The notes: generated by a model from the letters alone, not told the origin. Positions 33,957 to 46,385 are shown, counted from the first letter of the stretch. The stretch is DNA of 64,000 nucleotides from Ipomoea triloba (GCF_003576645.1 NC_044916.1:29024101-29088100), one strand, 5' to 3'. A program made the numbers and translations.

Positions 33957-36017
33957 CTAGTCCCTGCAAGAGAAACGAGAAATTTAGTCACTTATTCACC
34001 TAATGACAGGACTATCCATAGATACAGGCAACCAGTTCCGTTGTATAACTAAAGTTGTAGAATGAGTTAATGAGTTGCCATCACTTGTGATAATAGAAAG
34101 GTTTAGACTGCCCTCTGCGTTTAGGGTATTGCCTAAAACTACTGTCAAATTCCACAAAAAATATAAAGTAGTCATCATATGAAGCGCTGTTTCATATTGT
34201 TTCAAGGATGAGATATTTTACCAGTATTTGATCAAGCCATCCCAGCCACACGTAGCAACTTTACTTTGCTCCAATGGATGCCACTCGCAACCAATGCATA
34301 CCCCATCATGACACTTGAGGGTTCTAAAGACTTTGCAACTCTTCCAATCCCAAAACCAGCATCTACCTTCACCATCTCCGGAGAGGACAAACCGCCCATC
34401 AGGTGAGAAATTAACCTGACATGCATACCCAGCTACAACATGTCCAGCAAATCTCTTCTTCTTGTTCAGCTGGAACCTCTCTCTAGCGCTGTAGATAAGA
34501 ATTTGATTGTCCAAACTCTGGGCCGCAAGCCAATTCCCATTTGGATGTGGTGAAATGGATGGCATAGAGTGCATATGGGGTTCACTAATATACTTAATAA
34601 CAACAGGAATGCCAAATTCCCAAACGCGGAGAGATTTATCATCACTAGAAGTTACAAACCTCCTATTGTCATCCACAAATGTGATTGTATTAACTGCTCC
34701 GAGGTGCTGATCATACTCCTGAGTAATCTGCCCAGTGTTAATATCCCACTGTACTATCTTCTTATCGCTCATACCCGCCAGAAGTACATTCTGTTTATCC
34801 TCATCGGGATTAAGCCTCACCACATAAGGTACCTTCCCTGTGGAAAATGTAGATATCACCTTGCCAGTCTCTGTATCCCAATACTTAATATTTTTGTCAT
34901 AGCTTGCGGTTAAAAATTTAGTTCCATCATTGCAAAACCAAATATCTCTCACTGCCTTTGAGTGCCCCATGTAAGTCCTCATACACTTGCCTGAATTGAA
35001 AACATCCCATATCTTTACTTTTGTATCCATCCCAGCAGAGAGAATCAAATGGCCATGCTTGGGGAAGAACCTAATAGCAGAAACTCCTTTTGTGTGGCCA
35101 CTCCAAGTATGCACCAATCTCTTTGGAATATAACAATGATCATTCTGTGGCTTTGCATCCTTAGGAGGTGCAATCCATGACCTTCCCTGATAATCCCTCT
35201 CTTCCTTACCATGAAATGTACTCTTCTCAACCAAATGCTCTCCCTTTTCTCTTTCACCTTTCTCCTCACCCTTCTTCTTCGCATACTCTTCAGCATACTT
35301 CTTTTGCTCCTCAGTTAGCTCAGTTTGCAAACCCTCCTTCTTCCCAGACCAAGGGCTCTTTCTATTCTTCCTCAACCACACCTCAGTGGCCGGATTATCC
35401 ACTTCTGCTGCATCAACATCCTCCTCACCATCTCCCTGATCATTCTCCATCATCTCCTTCTTTTTCTCAAGCTTCCTCTTCTTCTGCTCGTGTTGTGGTA
35501 TATTATACACTGAAATTGCATCATTCTTCTTCAATGCATCCATATCCCCAACAAAGTTATTTGCCGAGGGGTCAAATGCATAACCATATTTTTGAAACGT
35601 ATTATACTGCTCATCGAAAACAAATGGCTCAATAGCAGCATTTTCCACAAACCCCAACTTGTGGTTGCGGAGGCCCTGTGCAAGGCCATCCTTTGCATAA
35701 GGGTGTGCAGGGCCATAAATTGGTGCCCAGAGCTGGTCATAAGTGGGATTAAATGAGACTGTGTGTTGAGTTGGGTCGAGGGGTTTTGAAAGAGCTCGAG
35801 CCGCACTTCCAGCAACTGTGAGGGCCAACATGGTGTCGTTAACTTTTGGGGCGGCAGATTTGGATGGGAGTGACATCCGGACTGGAGATGAATCTGGAGA
35901 GTGATTCAAATGCTCAAACGGTTGGGAATTAGGGTTTTGGTTGGAGGATTGTGGTTGTTCTTCAGATTGCTCTTCGTCGTCCATTTCATCATCAGCATAC
36001 GAGTGTAAGAGATCCAT
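33957..36017 (-). CDS. Pre-mRNA-processing factor 17 (PRP17/CDC40), WD40 splicing factor
   Basis: Encodes a 600-residue homologue of PRP17/CDC40, a spliceosome component acting at the second catalytic step in the nucleus. The main coding exon is 34222-36017. The N-terminal half (residues 1-300) is acidic then charged and of low complexity, with Lys/Glu runs ([28 protein letters not shown]). The C-terminal half holds about seven WD40 repeats ([67 protein letters not shown]). In the genomic sequence the frame hits TAA right after KYW. A GTAAAA donor overlaps that Trp codon, and a TTGCAG acceptor lies at 33964-33969. Splicing adds the 7 coding nt 33957-33963 and gives the family ending KYWD-stop. 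The start at 36017 gives the family N-terminus MDLL. Intron: 33964-34221. Confidence 0.93.
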
Positions 36018-37700
36018 GATGTAGAGAATCTGAATGACAAAACCTCAGACTATCATATATCTACACAATGAAATATATCATAATGAATTTCACAGTGCAT
36101 ATTCAAAGGGAAGTAAAAAGGTTAATAATGGTTACGAGCAAGCATGTAACAACCTGTTACACAAAGTCTACTGGATGCTATATGCCTATATTACAAATGC
36201 TTACAAACATTGGGAGTAAAAATGTAAAGTAAAAAAATCAAATAGAACACAAAATGAAGTCTAGCTGCTATTGTTATCCAAAGTACTGAAATGCATATTT
36301 AATACAAGTGAAAATCAGCGAATGAATATGAGGCATAATTCAATCAATCAATCAGTAAGCAAGGAATATTAACACCAAAAATACAGAAAAGTTTCTGTTT
36401 CCAAAGGCATTGCAGATGTTCCAGAAAGGTCTTCCCCCGGCACTCACCTCAACTCCCCCAAGGAACTAAGTAAATGAAAAGAATATCCAAAGGGAATGCT
36501 ATTGACTGCTGCAGTCCTTCAATATCCACTTGCGCATAAAGCCAACGCATGTAACGTTTCTAGTCAAGGATAAATGAAGGGAGAAAAGCTGTTACAAACT
36601 GAAGAGAATCAGATTATGCTAACCTGTGCTTATCTCTAGGCAGCGGAGGAATGAACAAAGCCAGATTAAAATAAAAATTAAAACCTCTTAGCCCTATGCT
36701 GTTGTACAAACAAGTGGAAAGAGCACACTGGATTGAAGAATCATATAGGAAAATCAAAGTCGAATACTATCCAGTTATACTAGATGAATGCCAAAATATG
36801 ATAAATTTGAGCGATATAGGGACTGGCCAAGCAGCAATCGATTTTTAGAGGTCAGCTGGAACCAGGAGAGTAAAGGAACTACTCCTATGGGTTACAGTAT
36901 CCTATATATCTATCCCAGTCCCCAGATCTGGAATCAGGTAAAATCACCTTTGCAACCCAGGCTGGGCTCTCCCAGTCTTGTTAATTTCTAACCAAATTTT
37001 TAATTAATCAAATTAAATGAATTGTTAAACTCAAAGCATTAATCTAACCAAAATTTGTTGGTTCAATAACATTGCAGCAAATCATAATCTAACCAAATTT
37101 TATATTTTTAAACTTTAACTGAACTGAAATTTGTCAGTTCAATAGCATTGCACCATTGCAGCATCCTGGGTTACCTGACTATACTTTGGCAAGACCAGAC
37201 ACTCAAGACACCAGAAAACCCCCAAGTAAAAGGGGGACTGGGGAGAGGAATGTAACAGTATCTATTTTGGCAAGAGTAGACACCATTGCAGTAACATTCC
37301 CTCTTTTTCACCTTTAAAAAAAAAGTACTAAAGAAGTTTAACCACAAAATTTGAACAAGTAGAAATCAATCAAAGAATTCATATAATTCTGTCCAAAAAG
37401 TTGCAATGTATATCGTGTGAAGCTAACAAAATAAAAGAAAGAACAGCAAAAGACTAAAACTTTAGTTCATAAAGTTCACATAATTAAATCCGAAAGCATG
37501 AACTTCATAAACAGAATTCTCTGACCTTTTTTCTACGAGACTACGACCACAAACCAGTGTAATCGAGAAGATAGAAAGTGAATACTACTAGCACCGAACT
37601 CCAAGATGGATTCTACTTATCCGTATCCGGCGGCGCGGCGGCGTTCTCCGTTTGCCGGAAGGTGGCGATGCGATACTGTTGACTTGTAATAATTCGGCTC
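36018..37700 (-). promoter_or_regulatory. PRP17 upstream region with possible 5'-UTR intron
   Basis: Directly upstream of the start codon, on the minus strand, is a pyrimidine-AG (CATTCAG, near 36030), which could be a splice acceptor. A local G+C-rich patch at 37615-37680 could be the first untranslated exon and promoter. If so, a 5'-UTR intron of about 1.5 kb fills the space between. This is inference; no coding exon is visible. The plus-strand open frame at 36788-36991 has no known domain. Confidence 0.35.
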
Positions 37701-39439
37701 GACTGATCCGACTATGGGTTTATATGGAACTTATGGACTGTGGGCATTGCGTCATTGGGCTATGAGTTCATAGTATATATACTTAAATCTATGGGCCTAT
37801 GGCCTACTATTTAAATTAAATTAAAATTTTTGAGTAATTTGATTTAATTGATGTTTCAATTCGAACTAATAAAAAATCAATATTTTTTGAAATTCTAAAA
37901 TCTGTTATGAATAAATATATGTGACATTTCTACATTGTAATAGAGTGTAGTACTAAAAATTATATGTGGACATTTTATATTATGATAATACATTTTCAGC
38001 CATTATAGACTTATAATACATCCTTTATAGACTTATAATTATAATGTAACTTGTCTATCATGTATACATTGAATTGAAGGGTGAATACTAAAAGATAAAT
38101 GATTATCTATGTACTTTGGTAGTGAGAGGTATTCGGGTGCCACTCTGCGTGGAGGGCGAGGATGAGACAGTCAAGACAACGGCGAGGGATGTACTCGATT
38201 TTGGATATCTAGTTGACGACCTAGTAGGGCTCATGCATCACTAGGGTTTTGATACGGTCGTTGTAGAAATAAACATCGAAGCAATTGTGAGACTTGATCC
38301 ACATTCCACGATGTTGATAGTCATGGTTGTGCACAGTTTCTTGGAAAGAGGGGATATGTAGTTGTAATACACTTGTCACGATGATATAGGCGTCCCATAA
38401 CCCATAACCATTTTTTCTCGAAAACCAAAACCATTTTTTCATATATATATTGATGAGACATGGGACCCTAGAACCCATTTTTTCAAATAGTACTGCAAAA
38501 TGCACAAGGCTATATGGCATTTGAATATTATCATCCATAATGTAATTAGCTTCATTCTTGTAGGCTATTCAGTGTCTCGGTGGTAATGGGTATGTAAACG
38601 AGTACCCAACTGGGAGTTTCCTTTGTGATGCCAAACTCTATGAAATTGGGGTAGGGCGAGACTAGAAGAATGATAATTGGTCACGAGGAGCAATGAACGA
38701 TGAATTACCACATTAGGATACGAGTTCTTCATGTTATGGCTTGTGATTTAACACAGTGGAATTGAAGCAGCTTGTCTTGGCTGACAGTGCAAGGTTAACA
38801 CAATTGCAGCTTTTATGCCCATTAATAATGGCCTTGTTTGTACCATGCCCACAACCCAAAACAGGAAAATTTCCATCCTAGTGAAATTTCCAACATGGAA
38901 TGTGGGGGTTATGGTGGAATGGCATGGCAAGTTGCCCTTTTATATAGTTTTTCAATTCAGTTTAATGCTTATGAACAATTGCAAAAGGAAAGGATATTAT
39001 TCTAATTTCTAATATCATATTATATTTTAACTTGTCCTATGAATCCCCTCTTTGGAAAACTTCATTTTTTCCAGTTGAGTGAAGGGTTGAAATTTCATAT
39101 ATGCTGTTGCTGTCTTGAGCCTCAACATAATCCTTTGAATAATGAGAGATTATTCCTCTGAAGCTTTGAATCAACTTTTCCATTTCCACAACCCCAAGCA
39201 ACTAAACAGACACACATACATATGATCTGCAATTATGTGAGAAGAGAAGTTTGTTTAAGAGTTGCATCCTATTACCATACATCTTTTAGTTACATCAATT
39301 TTGATACCATTTAAACTTTTCTGGATGCAATAAATATGCCAAAGAATTTAGATTTTGCAAATGTCAGTAAGAAAAACAGCAAAAGAAAAGACCCAGATGA
39401 ATAAGAAAAGAGCAGCAGAATAAGAAGAGTACTAAAGAG
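37701..39439. other. Intergenic region
   Basis: No gene recognised. A minus-strand open frame of 105 codons (38221-38538) has a somewhat protein-like composition (KNGYGLWDAYIIVTSVLQ) but no motif I know. Its upstream sequence has stops in all frames, so it is at best a gene relic. Confidence 0.35.
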
Positions 39440-39490
39440 ATTCCCACATCGGCTGAATAGAAAAGCTGGAGCAGAGCAGTCTCTTATAAA
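39440..39490 (+). promoter_or_regulatory. U1 snRNA promoter: USE and TATA box
   Basis: ATTCCCACATCGG (39440-39452) matches the plant upstream sequence element RTCCCACATCG of snRNA genes. TATAAA begins at 39485, leaving about 32 bases between them. That is the spacing of plant RNA polymerase II snRNA promoters (Pol III types are about one helical turn shorter). The transcript starts about 31 bases after the TATA box. Confidence 0.9.
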
Positions 39491-39515
39491 AAAGGGCCGA
39501 GTGCTATTGGGTTCC

Positions 39516-39677
39516 ATACTTACCTGGACGGGGTCAATGGGCGATCAACAAGGCCCATGGCCTAGGTTGATGACTTCCATTGCACTTTGGAAGGGTGTTA
39601 ACTTAAGGTCTACCTTAATGGTGGAGCCTACGTCATAATTTGTGGTAGAGGGGGCCTGCGTTCGCGCGGCCCCTACC
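39516..39677 (+). ncRNA. U1 spliceosomal snRNA
   Basis: 162-nt RNA gene. The 5' end ATACTTACCTG is the conserved sequence that pairs with 5' splice sites. Stem-loop I has a perfect stem ATGGGC/GCCCAT around the U1-70K loop, here GATCAACAAG. Stem-loop II shows the U1A-binding loop ATTGCACTT. A stem III and the Sm-protein site AATTTGTGG (39637-39645) follow, then a strong terminal stem-loop closed by TTCG. With the USE/TATA promoter upstream this looks like a functional gene for the RNA of the U1 snRNP, which defines introns in the nucleus. Stem-loop I has C where I expect the conserved G of the GAAG loop motif, so it may be a variant. The 3' end is set by comparison with the family; I did not find a clear plant 3' box. 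Confidence 0.95.
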
Positions 39678-42300
39678 CAATTTCAAACCAAATTTTGGGT
39701 TTCATTAATGGGCCCATTTATTTGTTTCATTAATTTTATACGTAAAATTTGGGCTTTTTATATTCGTTATTGCTTAAATCGGTATGGTCTACTAAAATAA
39801 ATGCTTTAAACAGAATTAAAAGATAAAAAATGGATAAGGCAGTTGATGGCATATTGACCCAATGACAACAAAGGCCCGTAAGACATATAAATAGCTCAAT
39901 CCACAAAATTAGTCAGATCAAAATAGCCAATAGAAGATAATTATGGTGATGGTTACAAAATACAAATTATATGAAGACACTAAATGGTGATTATTTTATA
40001 ATTAAGGGTCACTAATCAAGTCATCCCACCAATCACAATATCTCTCCAATTAAGGTATTCATCCCATTGATTGTGTTCCATTATCATACGCACCAAAGAC
40101 TTTTGTTAAAGCGGAATGGGGACATGACAAAATGATCATTCTAAAACTCCACCAAAAATATCTTTACTCTTAGAAATTATATATTCTAAACTTGAGCTCT
40201 TTATAAATGTACATGTACAAAACATTTCAAAAGTATAGTGGGTTTAACTTGACACCATTGTTTATTTTTTACGGGTAATTAATATTGATGCATATTAAAA
40301 ATAATGATGTATTCAAATATTTTTTAAAATTTTACTTCTTTCCATCATATTTTATTTTCTACATTTTTTTTATAAAAAAAAATTGTTATCCTCCATTCTT
40401 CATTTTGGTACTGCCTAGACGGCTAGACCCTTGATCCCTAGGCGTAATTGTGGTTCGGTCTCAATTTCAAATTGTCAACTCATAATTCCATGTCTCAAGG
40501 AATTGGAGGTTTGGTTCGAACACTAATTCCAACCTTAATTTTTATTTTAAATTTAGAAACTAACGTTAAACAAAGTAATAATAATATTTAATAATTTTTG
40601 AGCTTTCACTTTGTCTAAAATTTAAAATTATTTATTTATTATTTTTTCTATTTAGAACCAAACCCAAAACCTTGAGTTGTAATTTTGAATTGAAACCTAA
40701 ATAATGTGTATGATTTCACTTATTATTTTATAGGACCTGATTTGATTTGAATCCTGATCAACTCCTATTGATCTCACCCAAAAATAACTCAAAATAAATG
40801 GTCCAAAACTAAATTATAATGCTAGGAGCATCGCCAACCATTTGTGTTGGTTGTCAGGGTTTTTTGCCACATATGAAAGAGATAATGTGGAAAAAAAAAA
40901 ACATAGGAAAAATTTATGTAGCAAACAAATTTAAAAAAAATTCATGAGACACGCCCAATAGGTGTGTACTGCATACGCCAACTGGTGCTCGCAGTGCGCA
41001 CTATGTATATTTTTTTATCTTCTTCAGCACAACTCTCATATTTTGTATTTTTTTCTCGCTCTCTCCCCTATCCCCACCACAAAATTCACCGCCCTAAAAT
41101 GGTACTATTGAAAATGGTCTTAGCAACACCTACCTACTACACCACTATTGACCTTGGTCTTACGTCCCCGCAAAAAAGTACTTTGTCCTTACCCATCATG
41201 CTAAAAAATGAAAATTCATACCTTATCAAGAAATAAAGGATATTGTAAAAGGAACTTTTTGTTCGCATTAAGCAAAAATCTAATTTCGATTGATCAATAA
41301 GCGATTCTACCTTTTTGTCACGAAAACGATTGGCCCCATTTGTTATGTTTCGTCATTGCTAAAACCAAATGTCTCTTTCTCTTACCTTAATTACCTCCTT
41401 TGACTGCCCCATCTACACTTTCGCATTGAATTGTTTCAATAATAATAACAATAATAAAACATTTTCTAGGAAATGTCAAATATAATTGATTTTCTACTAC
41501 CTTAAATTCGTGAGAGTAGGATCAATTATATAATTTCTATCGTCGCTCAAAATAATATCCTAGTTTGTTTTATATACACCTATAACATGTACAATTGTAA
41601 CTTGAGTAATTCAATACAAACTCAATAGTTCTCACCCTTTTCAATTCCAACTTATTCAAACCTAACCTTACTCATAAGGCATTCACCGAACATTTGGAAT
41701 CAACTCCACCTTCGCCATACAATATTAAAAAAATGATCCTTTTCTTCAATTTCAACTTATTCAAACTGAATCAAACCTAACCTTACTCATAAGGCATTCA
41801 CCACATAATTTAAATCAGAACATTTGGAATCAACTATACCTTTGGCATACAATATTAAAAAATGATCCTTTTCTTCAATTCCAACTTATTCAAACCTAAC
41901 CTTACTCACAAGGCATTCTCCAAATAATTTAAATCAAAACATTTAGAATCAATTTTGATCTCCACCTTTGCCATATACTCCATATATATATATTACACTA
42001 AATAGACATCTTATTCATAGAATAAGATTAGCTTTCAAGATACCCATAGATTGTATCGGATTGCAAAATCTGAGTGATCTCCCCCTAATCTAATGAATGG
42101 GAGCTTTGATTTCAAATTAAAATCGTAAAGCGTCTTTTGTTAAAAGGTCTCATTCCTATAATAATTTTGTTGCTGAACTGACAATGGAAATCAGAGAATA
42201 CTTGCTATTTGTTCAATTTCAAATAGGCAGTTAGGGCCTGCAAATCCAATTTATAGCGCAAATCTCCATTATTTCATTCCATGGAACAACGTTAATACAG
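39678..42300. other. Intergenic region between U1 and GRP7-like genes
   Basis: AT-rich, without a recognisable gene. A segment at 40825-41160 has the GAGCATCGCCAACCA/TGGTCTTAGCAACACC pattern of short MITEs. Weak open frames there have no domain. Confidence 0.45.
41638..41985. repeat. Three tandem copies of about 105-130 bp
   Basis: Units begin TCAATTCCAACTTATTCAAA and end near TACAATATTAAAAAATGATCC. They start at about 41638, 41745 and 41875. The second and third carry an additional CACATAATTTAAATCA-type stretch. Non-coding. Confidence 0.8.
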
Positions 42301-42469
42301 ATTTACAATATAACAGCAGCGATCTAAATGGAAAGTAACACAACCGAATACATCGCACGGCGAACCCATAACCAGAACTAAACGCAAACCAAGATCAAAA
42401 ACATAACTTATCTATAAAATTTAAACCTACACCACCACTAAAATGATGGTGCCCTAATCAAAGATCAAC

Positions 42470-43247
42470 TTAATTCCTCCAGCTTCCATCGGAAGCACCA
42501 CCACCCCTCGAATAACCGCCACCATAACCACGATCACCGCCATATCCGCGGTCACCGCCACCATATCCACGGTCGCCACCGCCATATCCACGGTCACGGC
42601 CGCCACCGTAACCTCCACCATAACCGCCTTCCCGTCGACCGTATCCGCCTCCGCCTCCGCCTTCACGGCGACCACCACGGAACCCTCCACCTCCGCTTCC
42701 GCGAGACTGTGCTTCATTTACGGTAATGTTACGACCGTCAAGGCTCTGGCCATTCATAGCCTCGATGGCGTCCCTCATGGCATGTTCGTCCTTGAATGTG
42801 ACAAAGCCAAATCCCCTGGATCTACCAGTCTCCCGATCATTGATAATCTAAACAAACAAAAGAGGTCACAACACATCAGATCTGCTTCCAATCATCCGAA
42901 ATCCGATATAAAACAATCATACACATATAGATCCAAATAAAAGACGATGAAACAAAACTCGATCAATCTTCAACTCTTAACGAAAGAGGAAGACGGAACG
43001 TACCGTTTCACGATTAGGAATAACAGTAACATAAAAGTAACAGAGAGAGAACAGTAGATCAAGTAACATAGGATATTAGTAACAGAGAGATCAAGTCGGA
43101 TCGGATCCGATCACTGCTCTGGCATCAACCGACCTTCGATTCGAGAATCTCGCCATACTGACCGAAAGCGTCATCAAGGGTTCGTTCGGTGGTGGCCCAG
43201 GCCAAGCCACCGACGAAACACCTAAACTCAACATCTGCGGAAGCCAT
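42470..43247 (-). CDS. Glycine-rich RNA-binding protein (GRP7/RBG-like)
   Basis: Two coding exons, 43134-43247 (38 codons) and 42470-42847, joined in phase 0 give 163 residues. Residues 7-83 form one RRM with RNP2 CFVGGL (10-15) and RNP1 RGFGFVTF (49-56). The rest is a glycine-rich tail with GGYGGG, RREGG and DRGYGGG repeats. This is a class IV plant glycine-rich RNA-binding protein, the group of Arabidopsis GRP7/GRP8. These act in the nucleus and cytoplasm in splicing, mRNA export, cold and clock-related regulation. The intron position (after ESK, before IINDRETG) is the family's usual one. Start chosen at [14 protein letters not shown], which matches family N-termini. The 286-bp intron has an internal splice donor described separately. 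An open frame on the other reading of exon 2 is a shadow. Confidence 0.95.
42848..43133 (-). promoter_or_regulatory. GRP7-like intron with internal 5' splice site (candidate autoregulation)
   Basis: On the minus strand the intron starts GTCGGTTGATG, a weak donor, and contains a much better donor GTACGTT at 43003. Using the internal site would retain 130 nt (43004-43133), whose first codons read Val-Gly-stop in frame with exon 1. In Arabidopsis GRP7 and GRP8, the protein binds its own pre-mRNA and promotes use of just such an internal donor, giving an mRNA removed by nonsense-mediated decay. That role here is inferred. Confidence 0.6.
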
Positions 43248-43341
43248 TTTTAGAGGAAAAAAAAGCTTAGCACAACTGAAAGTACCAAAGGAGAAGAAAG
43301 AGGCAAAAGATTGATGAAGAAAAATTGGGAGAAACGATTGG

Positions 43342-43349
43342 ATTATATA
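43342..43349 (-). promoter_or_regulatory. TATA box of the GRP7-like gene
   Basis: TATATAAT on the minus strand, about 95 bases upstream of the start codon. This suits a short 5' untranslated leader of about 60-65 bases. Confidence 0.5.
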
Positions 43350-43359
43350 GGCGGTGGAT

Positions 43360-45005
43360 TCTAGGTTTAAGGCAGATAAAGTGCTGAAGATGCGCGATGA
43401 ACGGCAACGCTTTTTTCCCTTTCTGCCCCCGACTTTGTGAACTACTATGGGGCTGGTTAGTAATCTGGTTGAGACGAGTAAGGCCGTGTTTGTGAATTGC
43501 CCAATTGTTATTCACTTCCTTTTTTGAAAATTTTTGATCTTTTATATAAAAATACAACTACTACCTTATTTTAAAAATTAATACCAAATGACCCCGGGCA
43601 CTTTTAGAATGAGTAATGCTACTATGCTACAGACTCTCATGACATGAAAGTATTTAATTACTAATAAAATTATATTTTTAATAAGTAGTGAAAGGAAAAT
43701 ATAAGAGGGGAAGAAAGTATTTTTCACCGATGACATTTTAATTAATTTAATGTTCATAAATAAATATTTTGAATTTATCAAGTTGAGTCCATTTATAGAA
43801 ATAAATTCAAAATAACCTTTTAAAAAGTCAAACTCTTTAAAAAAATTCATTGAAATAAATCCATCCAAAGTTCCAAACTAGCTTGTGAAATAGAGTGAAG
43901 AAAACTGAGAACTAGAAGAGTTCGTAGAGCTGTCTCCCTTTTCTCTCTAAAACCAAACGCTTTTCTCTCCTGCTCAACTTCGGCTTCCACCGTCGGCCTC
44001 GGGCCGGAGCTCTAATGGAGCTTTGAGCCGGCGGTTTTAGTCACCTTCTATGATTGCTCTCGCTCTTCTTCCGCCCCGATCACCGTCGCAGCTCCGTCCA
44101 CCTCCGACCACCGCCACAAATTTTCTTCTTCCGTTTTCTCTCCCTTTGAATAAAATAATAGTAGGTAGGTATTGGGGTTTGTGTTGGTAGTCTTGAACTC
44201 CCAACCCTACTTTGACTTTACCCACTTTTTATTTTCTCTATTATTGTGTTTTCCTCTCGTTAGTTTCACGAGCATTTTTCATCTCGTTAGTTTCACGAGC
44301 ATTTCATTTTCATTAGCATAAATCGTTTAACTTGGTTTCGACAAGTGTTGATCTTATCCTGGGCGAGCAAAAAAGAACGATGACGAAGAATCAGATCTTT
44401 GATGAAGCTTTAAGCTCCCTGAAGAAACATAGCTTCATAGTTATGAAACAGTCCGCGATTCAAGTTTTCTATAGCTTAGTTAGAAAAGTTGTTTCTATGT
44501 CTGACTGTAAGAAATGGTTTACCATTTCATTGATCATTGATGTAAAAGTTTTATGTTATGAATTAATGGAATAGCTACGTTTACCTTCAAAAAAAAAAGA
44601 AAAAGAAGAAGAGTTCGTAGACGATTTTGTAATTTGTCTAATTTGAAGGGGTTGACAGAAAATAGGAGGGTGAGAAATGCAAATAACGAAAGGAAATTCG
44701 GGAAAAAGTGAAAACGGTGAGGAACCAAAGTACCAAACAGAGAACAAGTCCACACGGGAAGAATATTTTTGGGGATAGACGCAATGGCTAAAGATTAACC
44801 CTGGATAAACATGGGTTGTGAAGATTTTTTTTAAGTGGACCCCACATATGACATCAGACATGAGCTTAAACGGGTATCAATGAGAAGATATTTCACGGCC
44901 GAATTTACGAGTCGGTGAAGCGGTTAGATATTTTGATTTTAAGAAAATCAGACTGGGCTGAGATGTATAGCCCATACGGCCCATTTTCCTCTTTAACATT
45001 GCATT
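43360..45005. other. Intergenic region
   Basis: No gene recognised. An 80-codon open frame (44332-44574) is followed directly by an A-rich tail (44589-44612). Together these look like the 3' end of a retroposed transcript, but the peptide has no known motif. Confidence 0.35.
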
Positions 45006-45760
45006 GTATTATACCGTGCACCACGGTGCACACAGCAAGTTGCACCACGTACGTAAACGACGTTGTTTTGAGCATTGTAAATTAACCGTCTTTTTTTCTG
45101 GAAATCATGTTTTCCGTTTCGGTCGGTCTGTATATTTATGTTAATATTCTGTGTATTCTAGGTAATCATTCTGTGTATTCCAGGCAATCATTCTGTGTAT
45201 TCCAGGCAATCATTCTGTGTATTCTATGCAACCGTTTTGTGTATTCATGTTAGTAATACATGTTATGATGTGTCTGTGCATTCGAATGTTTAGGAGGATG
45301 AGTTCTGTGTACTTTGTGTCAATATTCTGTGTATTCATGTTATTAACACAGGTTGTGATGTGTTTGTGCATTCGAATATTAAGAGGATGAGTTCTGTGTA
45401 TTTTGTGTCAATATTCTTCTGTGTATTATAGGTAATAGTTCTGTGTATTCCAGGCAATCATTCTATGTATTCTAGGCAACCGTTATGTATATTCATGTTA
45501 GTAACACATGTTGTGATGTGTCTGTGCATTCGAATGTTTAGGAGGATGAGTTCTGTGTATTTTGTGTCAATATTCTGTGTATTTTGGGCAAACATTCTGT
45601 GTATTCTAGGAAAACGTTATGTGTATTCTAGATAATGATTATGTGTATTATAGATAATGAACTTCCTAGAGTCATTCGCGTCCGCGTTCACTAACATCGA
45701 AACGACGTCGTTTTGGGTACACATTGCTATGTGCACCGTGGTGCAGGATATAACGATTGA
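45006..45760. mobile_element. Mutator-type MITE, family member 2 (CTGTGTATTC minisatellite)
   Basis: Inverted ends CCGTGCACCACGGTGCACA (left) and TGTGCACCGTGGTGCAGG (right). Just inside are AACGACGTTGTTTTG and AACGACGTCGTTTTG, as in the member at 25169-25608. The interior is about twenty copies of a TTCTGTGTATTCCAGGCAAT-like unit. Target duplication not clean. Non-coding. Confidence 0.75.
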
Positions 45761-46385
45761 ACAATTGTTCACAAGTTTAAAGGAATGGGTATCAAAGTTA
45801 TTTTGCTATTGTTTAGTTGACAGGTTTTGAAAACACTACTATAGATTTTGACTATTCCTTAACTGTAAAACTCATTCCCTAATAAAATAAGGGTTTCATC
45901 ATTTCCTCCTCAATTGCTTCCCAATTTATTAATAATCATTCTCATTCCACTATACTACAAAAAATGCCAAATATTTTCACCAAAACTTATTACTGTTACC
46001 AAGTATTTGATTCTCATTCCAGTTCCGATTTCCATGTGTGAACCAAACACACCCTAACTATTAATCAAAATAATTAAGTTTTTTTTTTTTTTTTAACAAT
46101 CAAAATAATTGAGGGTGTGTTTGGTTGATCAAGTTTATATAGCAGGAATGGGTATCAAAGTCATTGTTGTTTGCTTGACAGGTTTTTAGAATACTACTAT
46201 AGGTTTTGATTGCCCCTTAATTACAAAACATATTCCCTAATAATATAAGGGTTTTATTTCCCTTCCTCCTCCGTTTCCCCAATTATTAATAATCTTTCTC
46301 ATTCCACCTTACTACCAAATATACAAAATACTTTCACCAAAATCAATTATCATGGGAACCAAACAGACCGTATGTTAGTTAAATC
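45761..46385. repeat. Two related repeat units of about 270 bp
   Basis: The stretch from GGAATGGGTATCAAAGT to the Harbinger-like AACCAAACACACC is present at 45782-46060 and again, diverged, at 46145-46373. GGGTGTGTTTGGTT at 46112 opens the second unit. Probably two copies of one MITE. Confidence 0.6.

Noticed and set aside
35168..35635. 155-codon plus-strand frame opposite PRP17
   Set aside because: Antisense shadow of the low-complexity Lys/Glu-rich part of the PRP17 coding exon.
42454..42717. Val/Ala-rich frame overlapping the GRP7-like gene
   Set aside because: Frame-shifted reading of the glycine-rich repeats; the RRM-containing frame is the real one.
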